64,000 bases of DNA from contig JANDLU010000005.1 in NCBI GenBank assembly GCA_024330215.1, positions 19,703 to 83,702 on the forward strand, in the 5' to 3' direction. Positions 16,981 to 24,792 of the stretch are shown here, one piece after another. Made by a program: the position numbers and the translations under genes. This DNA comes from Candidatus Gaiellasilicea maunaloa (GTDB taxonomy: Bacteria; Actinomycetota; Thermoleophilia; Gaiellales; Gaiellaceae). Position 1 is the first letter of the stretch; each line of letters begins with the position of its first letter. The notes under the pieces are model-generated. The model searched no databases, had not been told where the DNA came from, and saw only the letters and a list, made by a program, of their open reading frames with translations.

Positions 16981-17433
16981 CTACGGCCGCCAGAGCGCAC
17001 CGAGGTAGACGGCCGGATCGCCCGGCTGCCAGCGCTGGAGGAAGCGCTGGATCGGCGGATGGACAACGATCCCGTCGAGCTCGTCGAGCGCGAAGAGTCG
17101 ATGGCCGCTCACCGCCTCATCCTGCGAGACCACGTCCTCGAGCGAGCCGTCCACGTCACCTGCGAAGATGATGTGGACGACGTGCTTCGTGCTGAGCGAG
17201 CGGGCGGGTGCGATCGAGTCGACGAGCGCCACAGGCCCCTCGACCGGAGGCGCCTCGATCCCAACCTCCTCTGCAAGCTCACGGGCGAGCGCCACGATCA
17301 GGCTCTCGCCGGACTTGACTCCGCCTCCGGGCAGGAGCCAGACGTCGCCGCTGCGCTTCTCGTGGCGGCAGAGCAAGATCCGGCCGTGCCACCGGAGCAT
17401 CGCCGAGACCCGAATCCGCGGCTCGAGCCTCAT
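16981..17433 (-). CDS. Nudix hydrolase
   Basis: MutT-like pyrophosphohydrolase of 150 residues. The Nudix box Gx5Ex7REUxEExGU is complete: GGGVKSGES, then REL and AEEVGI, at residues 36-58. It hydrolyses a nucleoside diphosphate linked to another group; the substrate cannot be read from sequence. It follows dut by two bases and is likely cotranscribed with hflX and dut, so nucleotide-pool sanitation is a fitting role but not shown. Confidence 0.85.
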   Translation of the reverse strand: MRLEPRIRVSAMLRWHGRILLCRHEKRSGDVWLLPGGGVKSGESLIVALARELAEEVGIEAPPVEGPVALVDSIAPARSLSTKHVVHIIFAGDVDGSLEDVVSQDEAVSGHRLFALDELDGIVVHPPIQRFLQRWQPGDPAVYLGALWRP

Positions 17434-17435
17434 GG

Positions 17436-17873
17436 CTAGACGCGCGACGATCCGAAGCCACGAGCGCCGCGCTCGCTTGCAGGCAGCTCGTCAACCTCGA
17501 GCAGCTCGAGCTCCGGCAGCGCCAGCACGACCAGCTGCGCTATGCGCATTCCAGGTTCGACCGTGAAGCGCTCGCTCGCATCCGTGTTGAGGAGGACGAT
17601 CCGAAGCTCGCCGCGGTAGCCGGCGTCGATGAGGCCCGGCGCGTTGACGATCGTGATCCCGTGCCTCGTCGCAAGGCCGGATCGCGGTTGGACGAAGCCT
17701 GCGTGTCCTTCCGGGATCGCGACCGCGAGCCCGGTTCCGACGGTCGCCCGCTCGCCGGGACCGAGCTCGAGCCGCTCGCAAGCGGCGAGATCGAGACCGG
17801 CATCGCCCGAGTAGGCTCGCTTCGGCAGCGTCGCCTCCGGCCGCAGCCGGGTGACCGCGAGGAGCATCGTCAC
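17436..17873 (-). CDS. dut: Deoxyuridine 5'-triphosphate nucleotidohydrolase (dUTPase)
   Basis: Trimeric dUTPase of 145 residues, converting dUTP to dUMP and pyrophosphate. The five motifs appear in order: AYSGDAGLDL, PRSGLATRHG, NAPGLIDAGYRGEL, RIAQLVV, and the C-terminal RGARGFGSSR arm that closes the active site. GTG 17873 overlaps the hflX stop by four bases. A second ATG two codons on is possible. Confidence 0.97.
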   Translation of the reverse strand: MTMLLAVTRLRPEATLPKRAYSGDAGLDLAACERLELGPGERATVGTGLAVAIPEGHAGFVQPRSGLATRHGITIVNAPGLIDAGYRGELRIVLLNTDASERFTVEPGMRIAQLVVLALPELELLEVDELPASERGARGFGSSRV

Positions 17874-19210
17874 GGGCCTTCGACCACGGAATCTCCGCGT
17901 GGCTCCTCGGCCGACTGGGCGACGAGGTAGCGGGCAAAGCGGCGCACGTCGCGCTGCGGCAACCGGGCTCGCACGAAGACGCCGTCGTCCCGATCTTCCC
18001 GCTCGTCGATCGGCGCGCCGAGCGCGTACAGCTCCGCGAGCCTGCCGCCGTCCTCGTAGGGCAGGAAGAGGCGGACGTCGACGAACCTATCGGAGAAGCG
18101 CTCGGCGATCCGCTCGCGCAGCTCGTCGATCCCAGCACCCGTCGCTGCCGAGATCTGGAGCGCGCCGGGAAAGCGATTGGCGAGGCGGCGACGGCCGAGC
18201 GGATCGAGCCGGTCGATCTTGTTCAGGACGAGCTCGAGCGGCACCTCGGCCGCTCCGATCTCGGCGAGCACGGCGTCGACGGCCCCGACCATCTCCTCGA
18301 GCCGATCGCCGACCGAGGCATCGACGACGTGCAGGATCAGGTCCGCCACGAGTGTCTCCTCGAGGGTCGATGCGAAGCCCTCGACGAGCTGAGTCGGCAG
18401 CCGCCGGATGAAGCCGACCGTGTCGGTGACGAGGTAGCGCTTGCCATCGTGCTCGAAGCCTCGCGTGGTCGGGTCGAGGGTCTCGAAGAGACGGTTGTCG
18501 ACGGAGACGTCCGCATCGGTGATTGCGTTCAGGAGCGTCGACTTGCCGACGTTCGTGTAGCCCGCGAGCGCGACCGTCGGAACTTGCGTGCGCTCGCGCT
18601 CCTTGCGGCGGAGGCCGCGCTGCTTCTCGATCTCGCGGAGACGACGCCGCAGCACGACGACCCGTCGGTTCGCCAGCCGGCGGTCGGTCTCGAGCTGCGA
18701 CTCGCCGGGACCGCGCGTGCCGACACCGGCGCCGACGGCGCCGGTGCCGCCGCCGAGCCGCTCGAGGTGCTTCCACATCCCGCGCATGCGCGGCAGGTTG
18801 TACTCGAGCTGTGCGAGCTCGACCTGGAGCTTCCCCTCGGCGCTCGTCGCGTGCTGGGCGAAGATGTCGAGGATCAGCTGCGTCCGGTCGACGACCCGCG
18901 CCTCCAGTGCGTTCTCGAGCGTCCGCTGCTGCGTCGGGTCGAGCTCGCCGTCGACGAGGAGCACGTCGGCCTCGGCCTTCGCATACTCGGTCTTCAACTC
19001 CTCGAGCTTGCCCTTGCCCACGTAGGTGCGGGGATCGGAGCGCGTGCGCTGTTGCACGAGCTGGGCCACCGGCTGGACGAGCGCCGTCCGGGCGAGCTCC
19101 TGCAGCTCGGCGAGCTCGTCGTCGGCGTCGGCGCCCTTTGGCAGCAGGGCCAGCACGAACCCCCGCTCGGGCTCAGCGCCCGGCTGAGGTTCTGGCTGAC
19201 GCGTCGTCAC
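17870..19210 (-). CDS. hflX: Ribosome-associated GTPase HflX
   Basis: GTPase of 446 residues that binds the 50S subunit and helps to rescue or split stalled ribosomes. The N-terminal HflX domain (residues 15-150) is followed by the glycine-rich GGGTGAVGAGVGTRGPGE linker. The G domain has GYTNVGKST (217-225), DTVGF and NKID. The C-terminal domain follows. It starts at GTG 19210, 27 bases from the divergent dapE, so the two share a very short promoter region. HflX beside dapF/miaA is a usual actinobacterial arrangement; here dapE, dapC and dapD have been placed between. Confidence 0.95.
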   Translation of the reverse strand: MTTRQPEPQPGAEPERGFVLALLPKGADADDELAELQELARTALVQPVAQLVQQRTRSDPRTYVGKGKLEELKTEYAKAEADVLLVDGELDPTQQRTLENALEARVVDRTQLILDIFAQHATSAEGKLQVELAQLEYNLPRMRGMWKHLERLGGGTGAVGAGVGTRGPGESQLETDRRLANRRVVVLRRRLREIEKQRGLRRKERERTQVPTVALAGYTNVGKSTLLNAITDADVSVDNRLFETLDPTTRGFEHDGKRYLVTDTVGFIRRLPTQLVEGFASTLEETLVADLILHVVDASVGDRLEEMVGAVDAVLAEIGAAEVPLELVLNKIDRLDPLGRRRLANRFPGALQISAATGAGIDELRERIAERFSDRFVDVRLFLPYEDGGRLAELYALGAPIDEREDRDDGVFVRARLPQRDVRRFARYLVAQSAEEPRGDSVVEGP

Positions 19211-19237
19211 CCGTCGGATTGTGCCACGCTTGCCGCT

Positions 19238-20317
19238 GTGCCAGGCCGTGCCGACTCCGATCTTGCTGCACGGCTGGCGTCACGGACGCTCGAACTCGTC
19301 GACATCGCCTCCGAGAGCCGCCAAGAGGCCGAGCTCGCATCGTATGTCGAGGACGCGATCGGAGAGCCGACCTGGGGCGAGGACGAGACGCTTTGGTACG
19401 GCGCCAGTCTCGGCGACCGCCCACTCGTGGTTCTCGCCGGACATCTCGACACCGTTCCTGCGCAGGGCAACATCCCCGGCCGCGTCACCGGCACCGAGGT
19501 CGTGGGGCTCGGCGCCAGCGACATGAAGGCCGGAGTGGCGGTGATGATCGAGCTTGCGCAGACATGGCAGGATCTGCGCGCGACGCAGGATCTGGATCTC
19601 AACCTCCTCTTCTTTCCCAGGGAGGAGCTTCCCGCCTCCGAGAGCGCACTCCCCCACTTCTTCGAGAGTGTGCCGCGCGTTCACGAGGCGGAGCTGGCGA
19701 TCCTGCTCGAACCGACCGACTGCACGATCCAGGCGGGATGTCTCGGCAACCTGAACGCTCGCTTCGTCTTTCACGGCGTCAGTGGTCATTCGGCCCGGCC
19801 GTGGCTGGCGGAGAACGCGATCGAGAGGGCGCTCGAGGGGCTCGGGGCGATCGCGGCGCTCGAGCCGCGGCCGGTCGAGGTCGGCGGTCTCGCGTTCGCC
19901 GAGGTCGTCAGCCTCACCCGGATCGAGGGAGGGATCGCCGACAACGTGATCCCGGATCGCGTCACCGCGCACGTCAACTTCCGCTACGCGCCGGATCGCT
20001 CGCCCGAGAGTGCCGAGGCCTATCTCCGCGACCTCGTTCCGGCGGGTGCCGACTACGTCGCGGCGGGCGACTCTCCCCCGGCGCGAGTCGTCACCGACTC
20101 GCCGCTCGTGCAACGGCTCCGCGCCGCCGGCGACCTCGCGCTCGAGCCGAAGCAAGCATGGACGAATGTGGCCGATTTCACCGCGCGCGGAATCGACGCC
20201 GTCAACTTCGGACCCGGCGCACCGCGCTACGCGCATCGCCGTGACGAGCGGGTGGAGATCGCGGCGCTCGTGAAGGCCTACGAGTCGCTCTGGGCTTTCC
20301 TCGTGGGTACGGTCTAA
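19238..20317 (+). CDS. dapE: Succinyl-diaminopimelate desuccinylase
   Basis: Zinc-dependent M20-family hydrolase of 359 residues that removes succinate from N-succinyl-LL-diaminopimelate. The metal motif GHLDTVPA is at about residues 66-73. GASDMKAG gives the bridging Asp, and FPREELP the catalytic Glu region. The dimerisation lid lies at about 170-290. GTG 19238 is chosen because LVDIAS, the usual beginning, follows within 25 residues; the long upstream open frame is antisense to hflX. It is followed two bases later by the dapC GTG, forming a dapE-dapC-dapD operon. Confidence 0.9.
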   Translation: MPGRADSDLAARLASRTLELVDIASESRQEAELASYVEDAIGEPTWGEDETLWYGASLGDRPLVVLAGHLDTVPAQGNIPGRVTGTEVVGLGASDMKAGVAVMIELAQTWQDLRATQDLDLNLLFFPREELPASESALPHFFESVPRVHEAELAILLEPTDCTIQAGCLGNLNARFVFHGVSGHSARPWLAENAIERALEGLGAIAALEPRPVEVGGLAFAEVVSLTRIEGGIADNVIPDRVTAHVNFRYAPDRSPESAEAYLRDLVPAGADYVAAGDSPPARVVTDSPLVQRLRAAGDLALEPKQAWTNVADFTARGIDAVNFGPGAPRYAHRRDERVEIAALVKAYESLWAFLVGTV

Positions 20318-20319
20318 CG

Positions 20320-21468
20320 GTGCCGATCTCGCCCGTGCTCGAGCGTCAAACGACCTATCCGTTCGTGCGCCTGAACGAGGCCGCGCGCCGGGTCGAGGCT
20401 CGTGGGATCAAGGTCATCGACTTCGGGATGGGCGACCCGCGCGAGGCGACCGACCCGCTGATCCGGCAGGCGCTCGTCGACGGGCTCCGCGACCGGATGG
20501 GCTATCCACAGGCCCAGGGGCTGCCGGAGCTGCGCGAGGCGATCGCAGGGTGGGCTCGTCGCCGGTTCTCGGTCCAGCTCGATCCGGGCACGGAGGTGAT
20601 CCCGACCCTGGGCAGCAAGGAGGCGATCTTCAGCTTCGCGCACGTTGTCGTCAACCTCGAGCGCGGCAAGGACACCGTCGCGTTCACCGAGCCCGGCTAT
20701 CCGGTCTACGAGCGCGGCGCCCTCTTTGCGGGCGCGCGTCCGCTCGCCCTGCCGCTGCACGAGCGGCACGGCTTCGTTCCCGACCTCGACGCGATCGACG
20801 AGGAGACCTGGAGCCGGCTCGCCGTCTTCTGGATCAACTATCCCAACAACCCGACCTGCGCCACGGCGCCGCTCGGCTTCTACGAGCGGCTGGCGGCGCA
20901 CGCCCGCGAGCACGGATTCGTCGTCGCGTCGGACGAGGCCTACACTGAGCTCTGGTTCGACGAACGGCCCGTCTCGGCGCTGCAGCTCGCCGACCGGACG
21001 AACGTCGCCGTCTTCAACACGCTCTCGAAGCGGAGCTCGATGACTGGATACCGCAGCGGCTTCGTAGCGGGCGATCCAACGCTGATCTCCGCGCTGAAGG
21101 CCTTCCGGCCGACCGTCGGCACCGCGCCGCAGGAGTTCGTCCAGCGAGCGTCGGTTGTCGCCTGGGGAGACGAGGCGCACGTCGAGCGGACGCGCGCGCT
21201 CTACGGCCGCAAGCGCGAGCTCCTCCTCGAGCTCTTTCAGCGCAAAGGCGTGCGAGTCGCAGGCAGCGAGGCCACGATGTATCTCTGGCTGGAGGTTCCC
21301 GGCGATGCGAGCTCGGAGAGCTTCACGGAGCGACTGCTGAGCCACGGGGTTCTCGTCGCACCCGGGTCGTATCTCGGCGCCGCCGGCGAGGGCTACTTCC
21401 GCGTCGCGCTCGTGCCCGCCGAGGAGGAGTGCGCCCGCGCGGTCGCGATCCTGGAGGAGGTTCTCTGA
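20320..21468 (+). CDS. dapC: N-succinyldiaminopimelate aminotransferase (DapC-type)
   Basis: Class I/II PLP aminotransferase of 382 residues. NYPNNPT, ASDEAYTELWF and the Schiff-base motif NTLSKRSSMTGYRSG (near residue 232) are conserved. The assignment to succinyl-DAP transamination rests on position between dapE and dapD; by sequence alone it could be another aspartate-type aminotransferase. GTG 20320 follows the dapE stop by two bases. The stop codon lies within the dapD start region. Confidence 0.88.
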   Translation: MPISPVLERQTTYPFVRLNEAARRVEARGIKVIDFGMGDPREATDPLIRQALVDGLRDRMGYPQAQGLPELREAIAGWARRRFSVQLDPGTEVIPTLGSKEAIFSFAHVVVNLERGKDTVAFTEPGYPVYERGALFAGARPLALPLHERHGFVPDLDAIDEETWSRLAVFWINYPNNPTCATAPLGFYERLAAHAREHGFVVASDEAYTELWFDERPVSALQLADRTNVAVFNTLSKRSSMTGYRSGFVAGDPTLISALKAFRPTVGTAPQEFVQRASVVAWGDEAHVERTRALYGRKRELLLELFQRKGVRVAGSEATMYLWLEVPGDASSESFTERLLSHGVLVAPGSYLGAAGEGYFRVALVPAEEECARAVAILEEVL

Positions 21469-22217
21469 CCCCGGAGCTCGCGATCGAGATCGTGGCCGCG
21501 CTCGACCGTGGCGAGCGGCGTGTGGCCGAGCAGCTCGACGGCGAGTGGGTCGTCGACGTCGACGCGAAGCTCGCGATCCTCGAGTTCTTCCGCCTCCGGA
21601 AGGTGGAGCCGATGCAGGTCGGCGGGCTCCAGTTCCTCGACAAGATCCCGGTGAAGACGGACTACGCCGAGCGGGGCGTGCGAGTCGTGCCTCCCGGGGT
21701 CGCGCGCTACGGCTCGTTCCTCTCGGAAGGCGTAGTGCTCATGCCCGGCTACGTGAACATCGGCGCCTGGGTCGGGCCGCGGACGATGGTCGATACGTGG
21801 GCGACGGTCGGCTCGTGCGCCCAGATCGGCGCCGACGTCCACCTCTCCGGCGGCGTCGGGATCGGCGGCGTCCTCGAGCCGCCCCAGGCGAGCCCGGTCG
21901 TGATCGAGGACGGCGCCTTCGTCGGCTCGCGCGTGATCGTGGTCGAGGGCGTGCGCGTCGGCGCCGGCGCGGTGATCGCCCCGAACGTCGTCCTCTCGGC
22001 GTCGGTTCCGATCATCGACGTGACGGGGCCGGAGCCGGTCGAGCGGCGCGGCGTCGTGCCGCCGCGTGCGGTCGTCCTTCCCGGAGTGCGGCAGAAGGAC
22101 TTTCCGGCGGGTCGCTACGGCCTTCCCTGCGCCCTCATCGTCGGCGAGCGGAGCGAATCGACCGATCTGAAGACGTCGCTGAACGACGTCCTGCGTGAGT
22201 TCGAGATCGCCGTCTAG
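21429..22217 (+). CDS. dapD: Tetrahydrodipicolinate N-succinyltransferase
   Basis: Trimeric left-handed beta-helix acyltransferase that uses succinyl-CoA. The block GYVNIGAWVG...TMVDTWATVGSCAQIG...VHLSGGVGIGGVLEP is nearly identical to DapD. The start is uncertain. GTG 21429 gives 262 residues and overlaps dapC by 40 bases, but its purine site touches the codon. A CTG at 21465 overlaps the dapC stop as CTGA and has GGAGGAGG four bases upstream; that form has 250 residues and keeps the whole conserved region. The E. coli protein has about 20 more N-terminal residues. The last gene of the dapE-C-D operon. Confidence 0.92.
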   Translation: MRPRGRDPGGGSLTPELAIEIVAALDRGERRVAEQLDGEWVVDVDAKLAILEFFRLRKVEPMQVGGLQFLDKIPVKTDYAERGVRVVPPGVARYGSFLSEGVVLMPGYVNIGAWVGPRTMVDTWATVGSCAQIGADVHLSGGVGIGGVLEPPQASPVVIEDGAFVGSRVIVVEGVRVGAGAVIAPNVVLSASVPIIDVTGPEPVERRGVVPPRAVVLPGVRQKDFPAGRYGLPCALIVGERSESTDLKTSLNDVLREFEIAV

Positions 22218-22228
22218 ACGGCGTACCC

Positions 22229-22315
22229 TTAGCGAGCGCGGCGTCCCCGGCCAAAGTAGCCGAAGACAGCCAGTACAACGATGACGATGATGACGATCCA
22301 AAGCCAGGTCGGCAC
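22229..22315 (-). CDS. Very small single-helix membrane protein (28 residues)
   Basis: GTG 22315 to TAA 22229: a Trp-rich start (PTWLW), then an Ile/Val-rich helix of about 15 residues, then a basic tail GRGRRAR. AAAGGA lies about five bases upstream of the GTG, a good ribosome-binding site. The layout of hydrophobic helix plus Arg-rich end is typical of small membrane proteins. It lies downstream of dapF. Confidence 0.5.
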   Translation of the reverse strand: MPTWLWIVIIVIVVLAVFGYFGRGRRAR

Positions 22316-22392
22316 GTGGTCCTTTCGTTGGGGGACGCCGACTCTACGGCGATTCGACCCATGGTTGCAACCTTCGCGGCCCGGTTCCTTGC

Positions 22393-23175
22393 CTAAGCGA
22401 CGGTCTGGCCCGTGCAGATCGGCTCCGCGGGACCGGTCAGCGTGGCTCGATTCGCGCCGTCGAGCGTCACTCCGAGGTCGCCGCCGGGCATGTGAACGGC
22501 GACCGGGCTCTCGCACCAGCCGTTCGCGATCGCCGCCGCGGCGACGGCGACCGCACTCGAGCCCGAGGCGGATGTCTCCCCCGCCCCACGCTCCCAGACG
22601 AGCGCGCTGACGTCATGCCGGCCCTCGACCGCGACGAGCTGTACGTTCGTCCGATCCGCGAAGCGCCCGTGCCGCTCGATCAGTGGGCCGAGGCGGAGCA
22701 GCTCGTCGCGGTCGATCTCACGCTGGACGACCGCGTGCGGATTGCCGACCGAGACGCGGGTCAGCTCGATCCGCTCCTCGCCGAGATCGATCGCCTCCGG
22801 CGCGTGCACCTCGACCGGTCCAATCTCGAGCTCGATCTCCGTACCGCGGGTCGTCGCCCGGTACTCCCTTCCCGAAATCGTGACGGCGACCTCGCGGTTG
22901 CCACCGCGGCGCGCGAGCCAGACGGCCGCGATTCGGGTGCCGTTGCCGGAGAACTCGGCCGGCGAACCGTCAGGGTTCCAGATCGCGACCTCGGCACTCG
23001 CACCCTCGGCGGAAACGACCTCGAGGACACCGTCGGCGCCGATCCCATAGCGCACGTCGCAGAGCCGCCGGGCATCGTCGGGCTCGACCGGTCGACCGAG
23101 GTCAGCCCGCTCGACGAGCAGGTAGCTGTTGCCGAGCGCGTGCCACTTAGAGAAAGAAATCTGTGAGAATCGCAT
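22393..23175 (-). CDS. dapF: Diaminopimelate epimerase homologue with Ser/Ser in place of the two catalytic Cys
   Basis: DapF converts LL- to meso-diaminopimelate using two cysteines, one per half of the pseudo-symmetric fold. This 260-residue protein has the expected order: KWHALGNSY start, YGIGADG, SVGNPHAVV and WERGAGET. In the first catalytic motif, normally CGNGxR, it reads FSGNGTR (Ser76). In the second, normally GETxACGTG, it reads GETSASGSS (Ser204). Both codons are clean TCC and TCG, so this is not a single error. The rest of the active site is intact. It overlaps miaA by 29 bases; ATG 23175 is the only start that keeps KWHALGN. Activity as an epimerase is therefore doubtful. Confidence 0.85.
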   Translation of the reverse strand: MRFSQISFSKWHALGNSYLLVERADLGRPVEPDDARRLCDVRYGIGADGVLEVVSAEGASAEVAIWNPDGSPAEFSGNGTRIAAVWLARRGGNREVAVTISGREYRATTRGTEIELEIGPVEVHAPEAIDLGEERIELTRVSVGNPHAVVQREIDRDELLRLGPLIERHGRFADRTNVQLVAVEGRHDVSALVWERGAGETSASGSSAVAVAAAAIANGWCESPVAVHMPGGDLGVTLDGANRATLTGPAEPICTGQTVA

Positions 23176-24025
23176 CCGCCACCTCGTCCGCCGGCCGGTT
23201 CGCGTCGATCATGACGATGCCGGGAATCCGTCGCATCCACTTCCGCTGGTAGGCCGCGTACCTACGGGTGCGCAGCGCGACCGCCTCCGCCGCTGCCGCC
23301 CCCGGAAGCTCGGAGACCTCTCGCAGGCCGATCACCTGGCGCGCGGTGGTCGAGAGCGGGAGCGGTGCTGCCAGAGCCTGCTGCACCTCGGCCTGCACCC
23401 CGGCCGCGAGCATCGCTTCGGCCCGCTCCGCGATCCGCCGCTCGAGCGTCTCCTTCGCCACGTCCAGGCCGACGACGACGGTCGGATGTCGCGTCTCGTC
23501 CGTCCAGAGCCGGTCGTACCGCGGCCGGAGCGACGATCCAGCCTCGACGAGCTCGAGCGCGCGGACGACGCGGCGGCGGTCGTTCGGATGAACTGCGGCA
23601 GCCGTTTCCGGATCGAGGGACATGAGCTCGGCGTGCGCTGCGTCTCCCCCGCGCTCGTCGTAGAACGCGCTCCAGCGCTCACGCGCGCCCGGCGGGGCAA
23701 CCGGCGGCAGCTCGAGGTCGGCGAGCGCCGCGCGCAGGTAGAGACCGGTGCCGCCGACGACGATCGGCGTCCGACCGCTCGACAGGATCTCGTCGATCGC
23801 GGCGTGCGCGAGCTCCTGATACTCGCCGAGCGAGGCCTCGTGCGAGAGCGGCCAGATCGCGACGAGCCGCGTGGGCTGCTCCGACTGGTTCGTCAGGATC
23901 GGCAGCCCGCTGTACACCTGCATCGAGTCGGCTGAGACGAGCTCGGCCGGGATCCGCGTGGCCAGCGCCTCGGCAACGACGGTCTTGCCCGAGGCCGTCG
24001 GACCGAAGATCGCGAGGACGTTCAC
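23147..24025 (-). CDS. miaA: tRNA dimethylallyltransferase
   Basis: Transfers dimethylallyl from DMAPP to N6 of A37 in tRNAs reading U-initial codons. The P-loop GPTASGKT is at residues 8-15. SADSMQVYSG and VVGGTGLYLRA are the conserved tRNA/A37 and DMAPP segments, and RRYAAYQRKWMRR is the usual end. Length is 292 residues. GTG 24025 overlaps the phosphatase stop by four bases. MiaB, which methylthiolates the same base, is encoded 2 kb upstream in the same orientation. Confidence 0.96.
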   Translation of the reverse strand: MNVLAIFGPTASGKTVVAEALATRIPAELVSADSMQVYSGLPILTNQSEQPTRLVAIWPLSHEASLGEYQELAHAAIDEILSSGRTPIVVGGTGLYLRAALADLELPPVAPPGARERWSAFYDERGGDAAHAELMSLDPETAAAVHPNDRRRVVRALELVEAGSSLRPRYDRLWTDETRHPTVVVGLDVAKETLERRIAERAEAMLAAGVQAEVQQALAAPLPLSTTARQVIGLREVSELPGAAAAEAVALRTRRYAAYQRKWMRRIPGIVMIDANRPADEVADAILTDFFL

Positions 24026-24792
24026 CCCCGCAGGCGAGCACGTACCGCGACGAGCTCATCGTTGCGAACACCAGCCGCGGCGAGATAGGCGGCCGTACCG
24101 CCGCGCCGGTCGACCTCGCGCAGGACGCCCTCCATCGACTGCGCCGGGGTCGCCGAGAGCCGCTCTCGGCGGGCGCGCTCGCGCTCGTCGGCGGCCTCCT
24201 CGATCCAGGGTCGAGTGAGGTTGAACAGGTTGTGCTCGCTCTGCGCGTAATCCGCCGCGATCTCCGCAACCGGAACGCCTGCAAGCCGAAGGAGCAGCGC
24301 GACAACGAGCCCGGTTCGATCCTTTCCGACCATGCAGTGAACGAGGACGCCACCCGGAGGGGCAGCGGCCACGGCAGAGATCGCGGCGGCGAAGCGCTTC
24401 GCGAAGCGGTCGAGGAACTCGAGGTAGACCGCTTGCGTCGATGAGGCGCCGTCCAAGGCGGCTTCGCTGACGGTGTCGATCTCGTGCCAGTGGGGCCAAT
24501 CGGGCTCGGGTAGGACGGGCACGTGGACGACGTTCACGGGTACCGCGTCAGGGGGGTCGGCGGCCAGCTCGTCGTGCATTCGGAGGTCGACGATCGTCTC
24601 GATCCCGTAGTCGACGAGCTGGCGCCAACCGGCTTCCGAGAGGCGGCGGACGCTGTCGGCTCGGACGACTGCGCCGTAGGCGGTGGTGCCGCCGCCCACG
24701 ACTGGGTGGCCACCCAGATCGCGGACGTTCGCGCACCCGTCCCAGGCGAGTCGGCGGTCGAGCGTGGCCTCGCTACGCTCGGTCGACCGCAA
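24022..24792 (-). CDS. Protein tyrosine phosphatase, PtpB/SapM-like HCxxGKDRTG type
   Basis: Phosphatase of 256 residues with VHCMVGKDRTG (catalytic Cys and Arg) near residue 150 and the N-terminal NVRDLGG motif of the bacterial PtpB-like family. LRMHDEL resembles the general-base region. Members dephosphorylate phosphotyrosine and in some cases phosphoinositides. TTG 24792 is the only reasonable start and overlaps the epimerase stop by about 20 bases. No tyrosine kinase is in the window. Soluble, no signal peptide. Confidence 0.85.
   Translation of the reverse strand: MRSTERSEATLDRRLAWDGCANVRDLGGHPVVGGGTTAYGAVVRADSVRRLSEAGWRQLVDYGIETIVDLRMHDELAADPPDAVPVNVVHVPVLPEPDWPHWHEIDTVSEAALDGASSTQAVYLEFLDRFAKRFAAAISAVAAAPPGGVLVHCMVGKDRTGLVVALLLRLAGVPVAEIAADYAQSEHNLFNLTRPWIEEAADERERARRERLSATPAQSMEGVLREVDRRGGTAAYLAAAGVRNDELVAVRARLRG

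Noticed and set aside
18329..19237. N-terminal extension of DapE
   Set aside because: Antisense to hflX; typical DapE sequence begins only after 19238.
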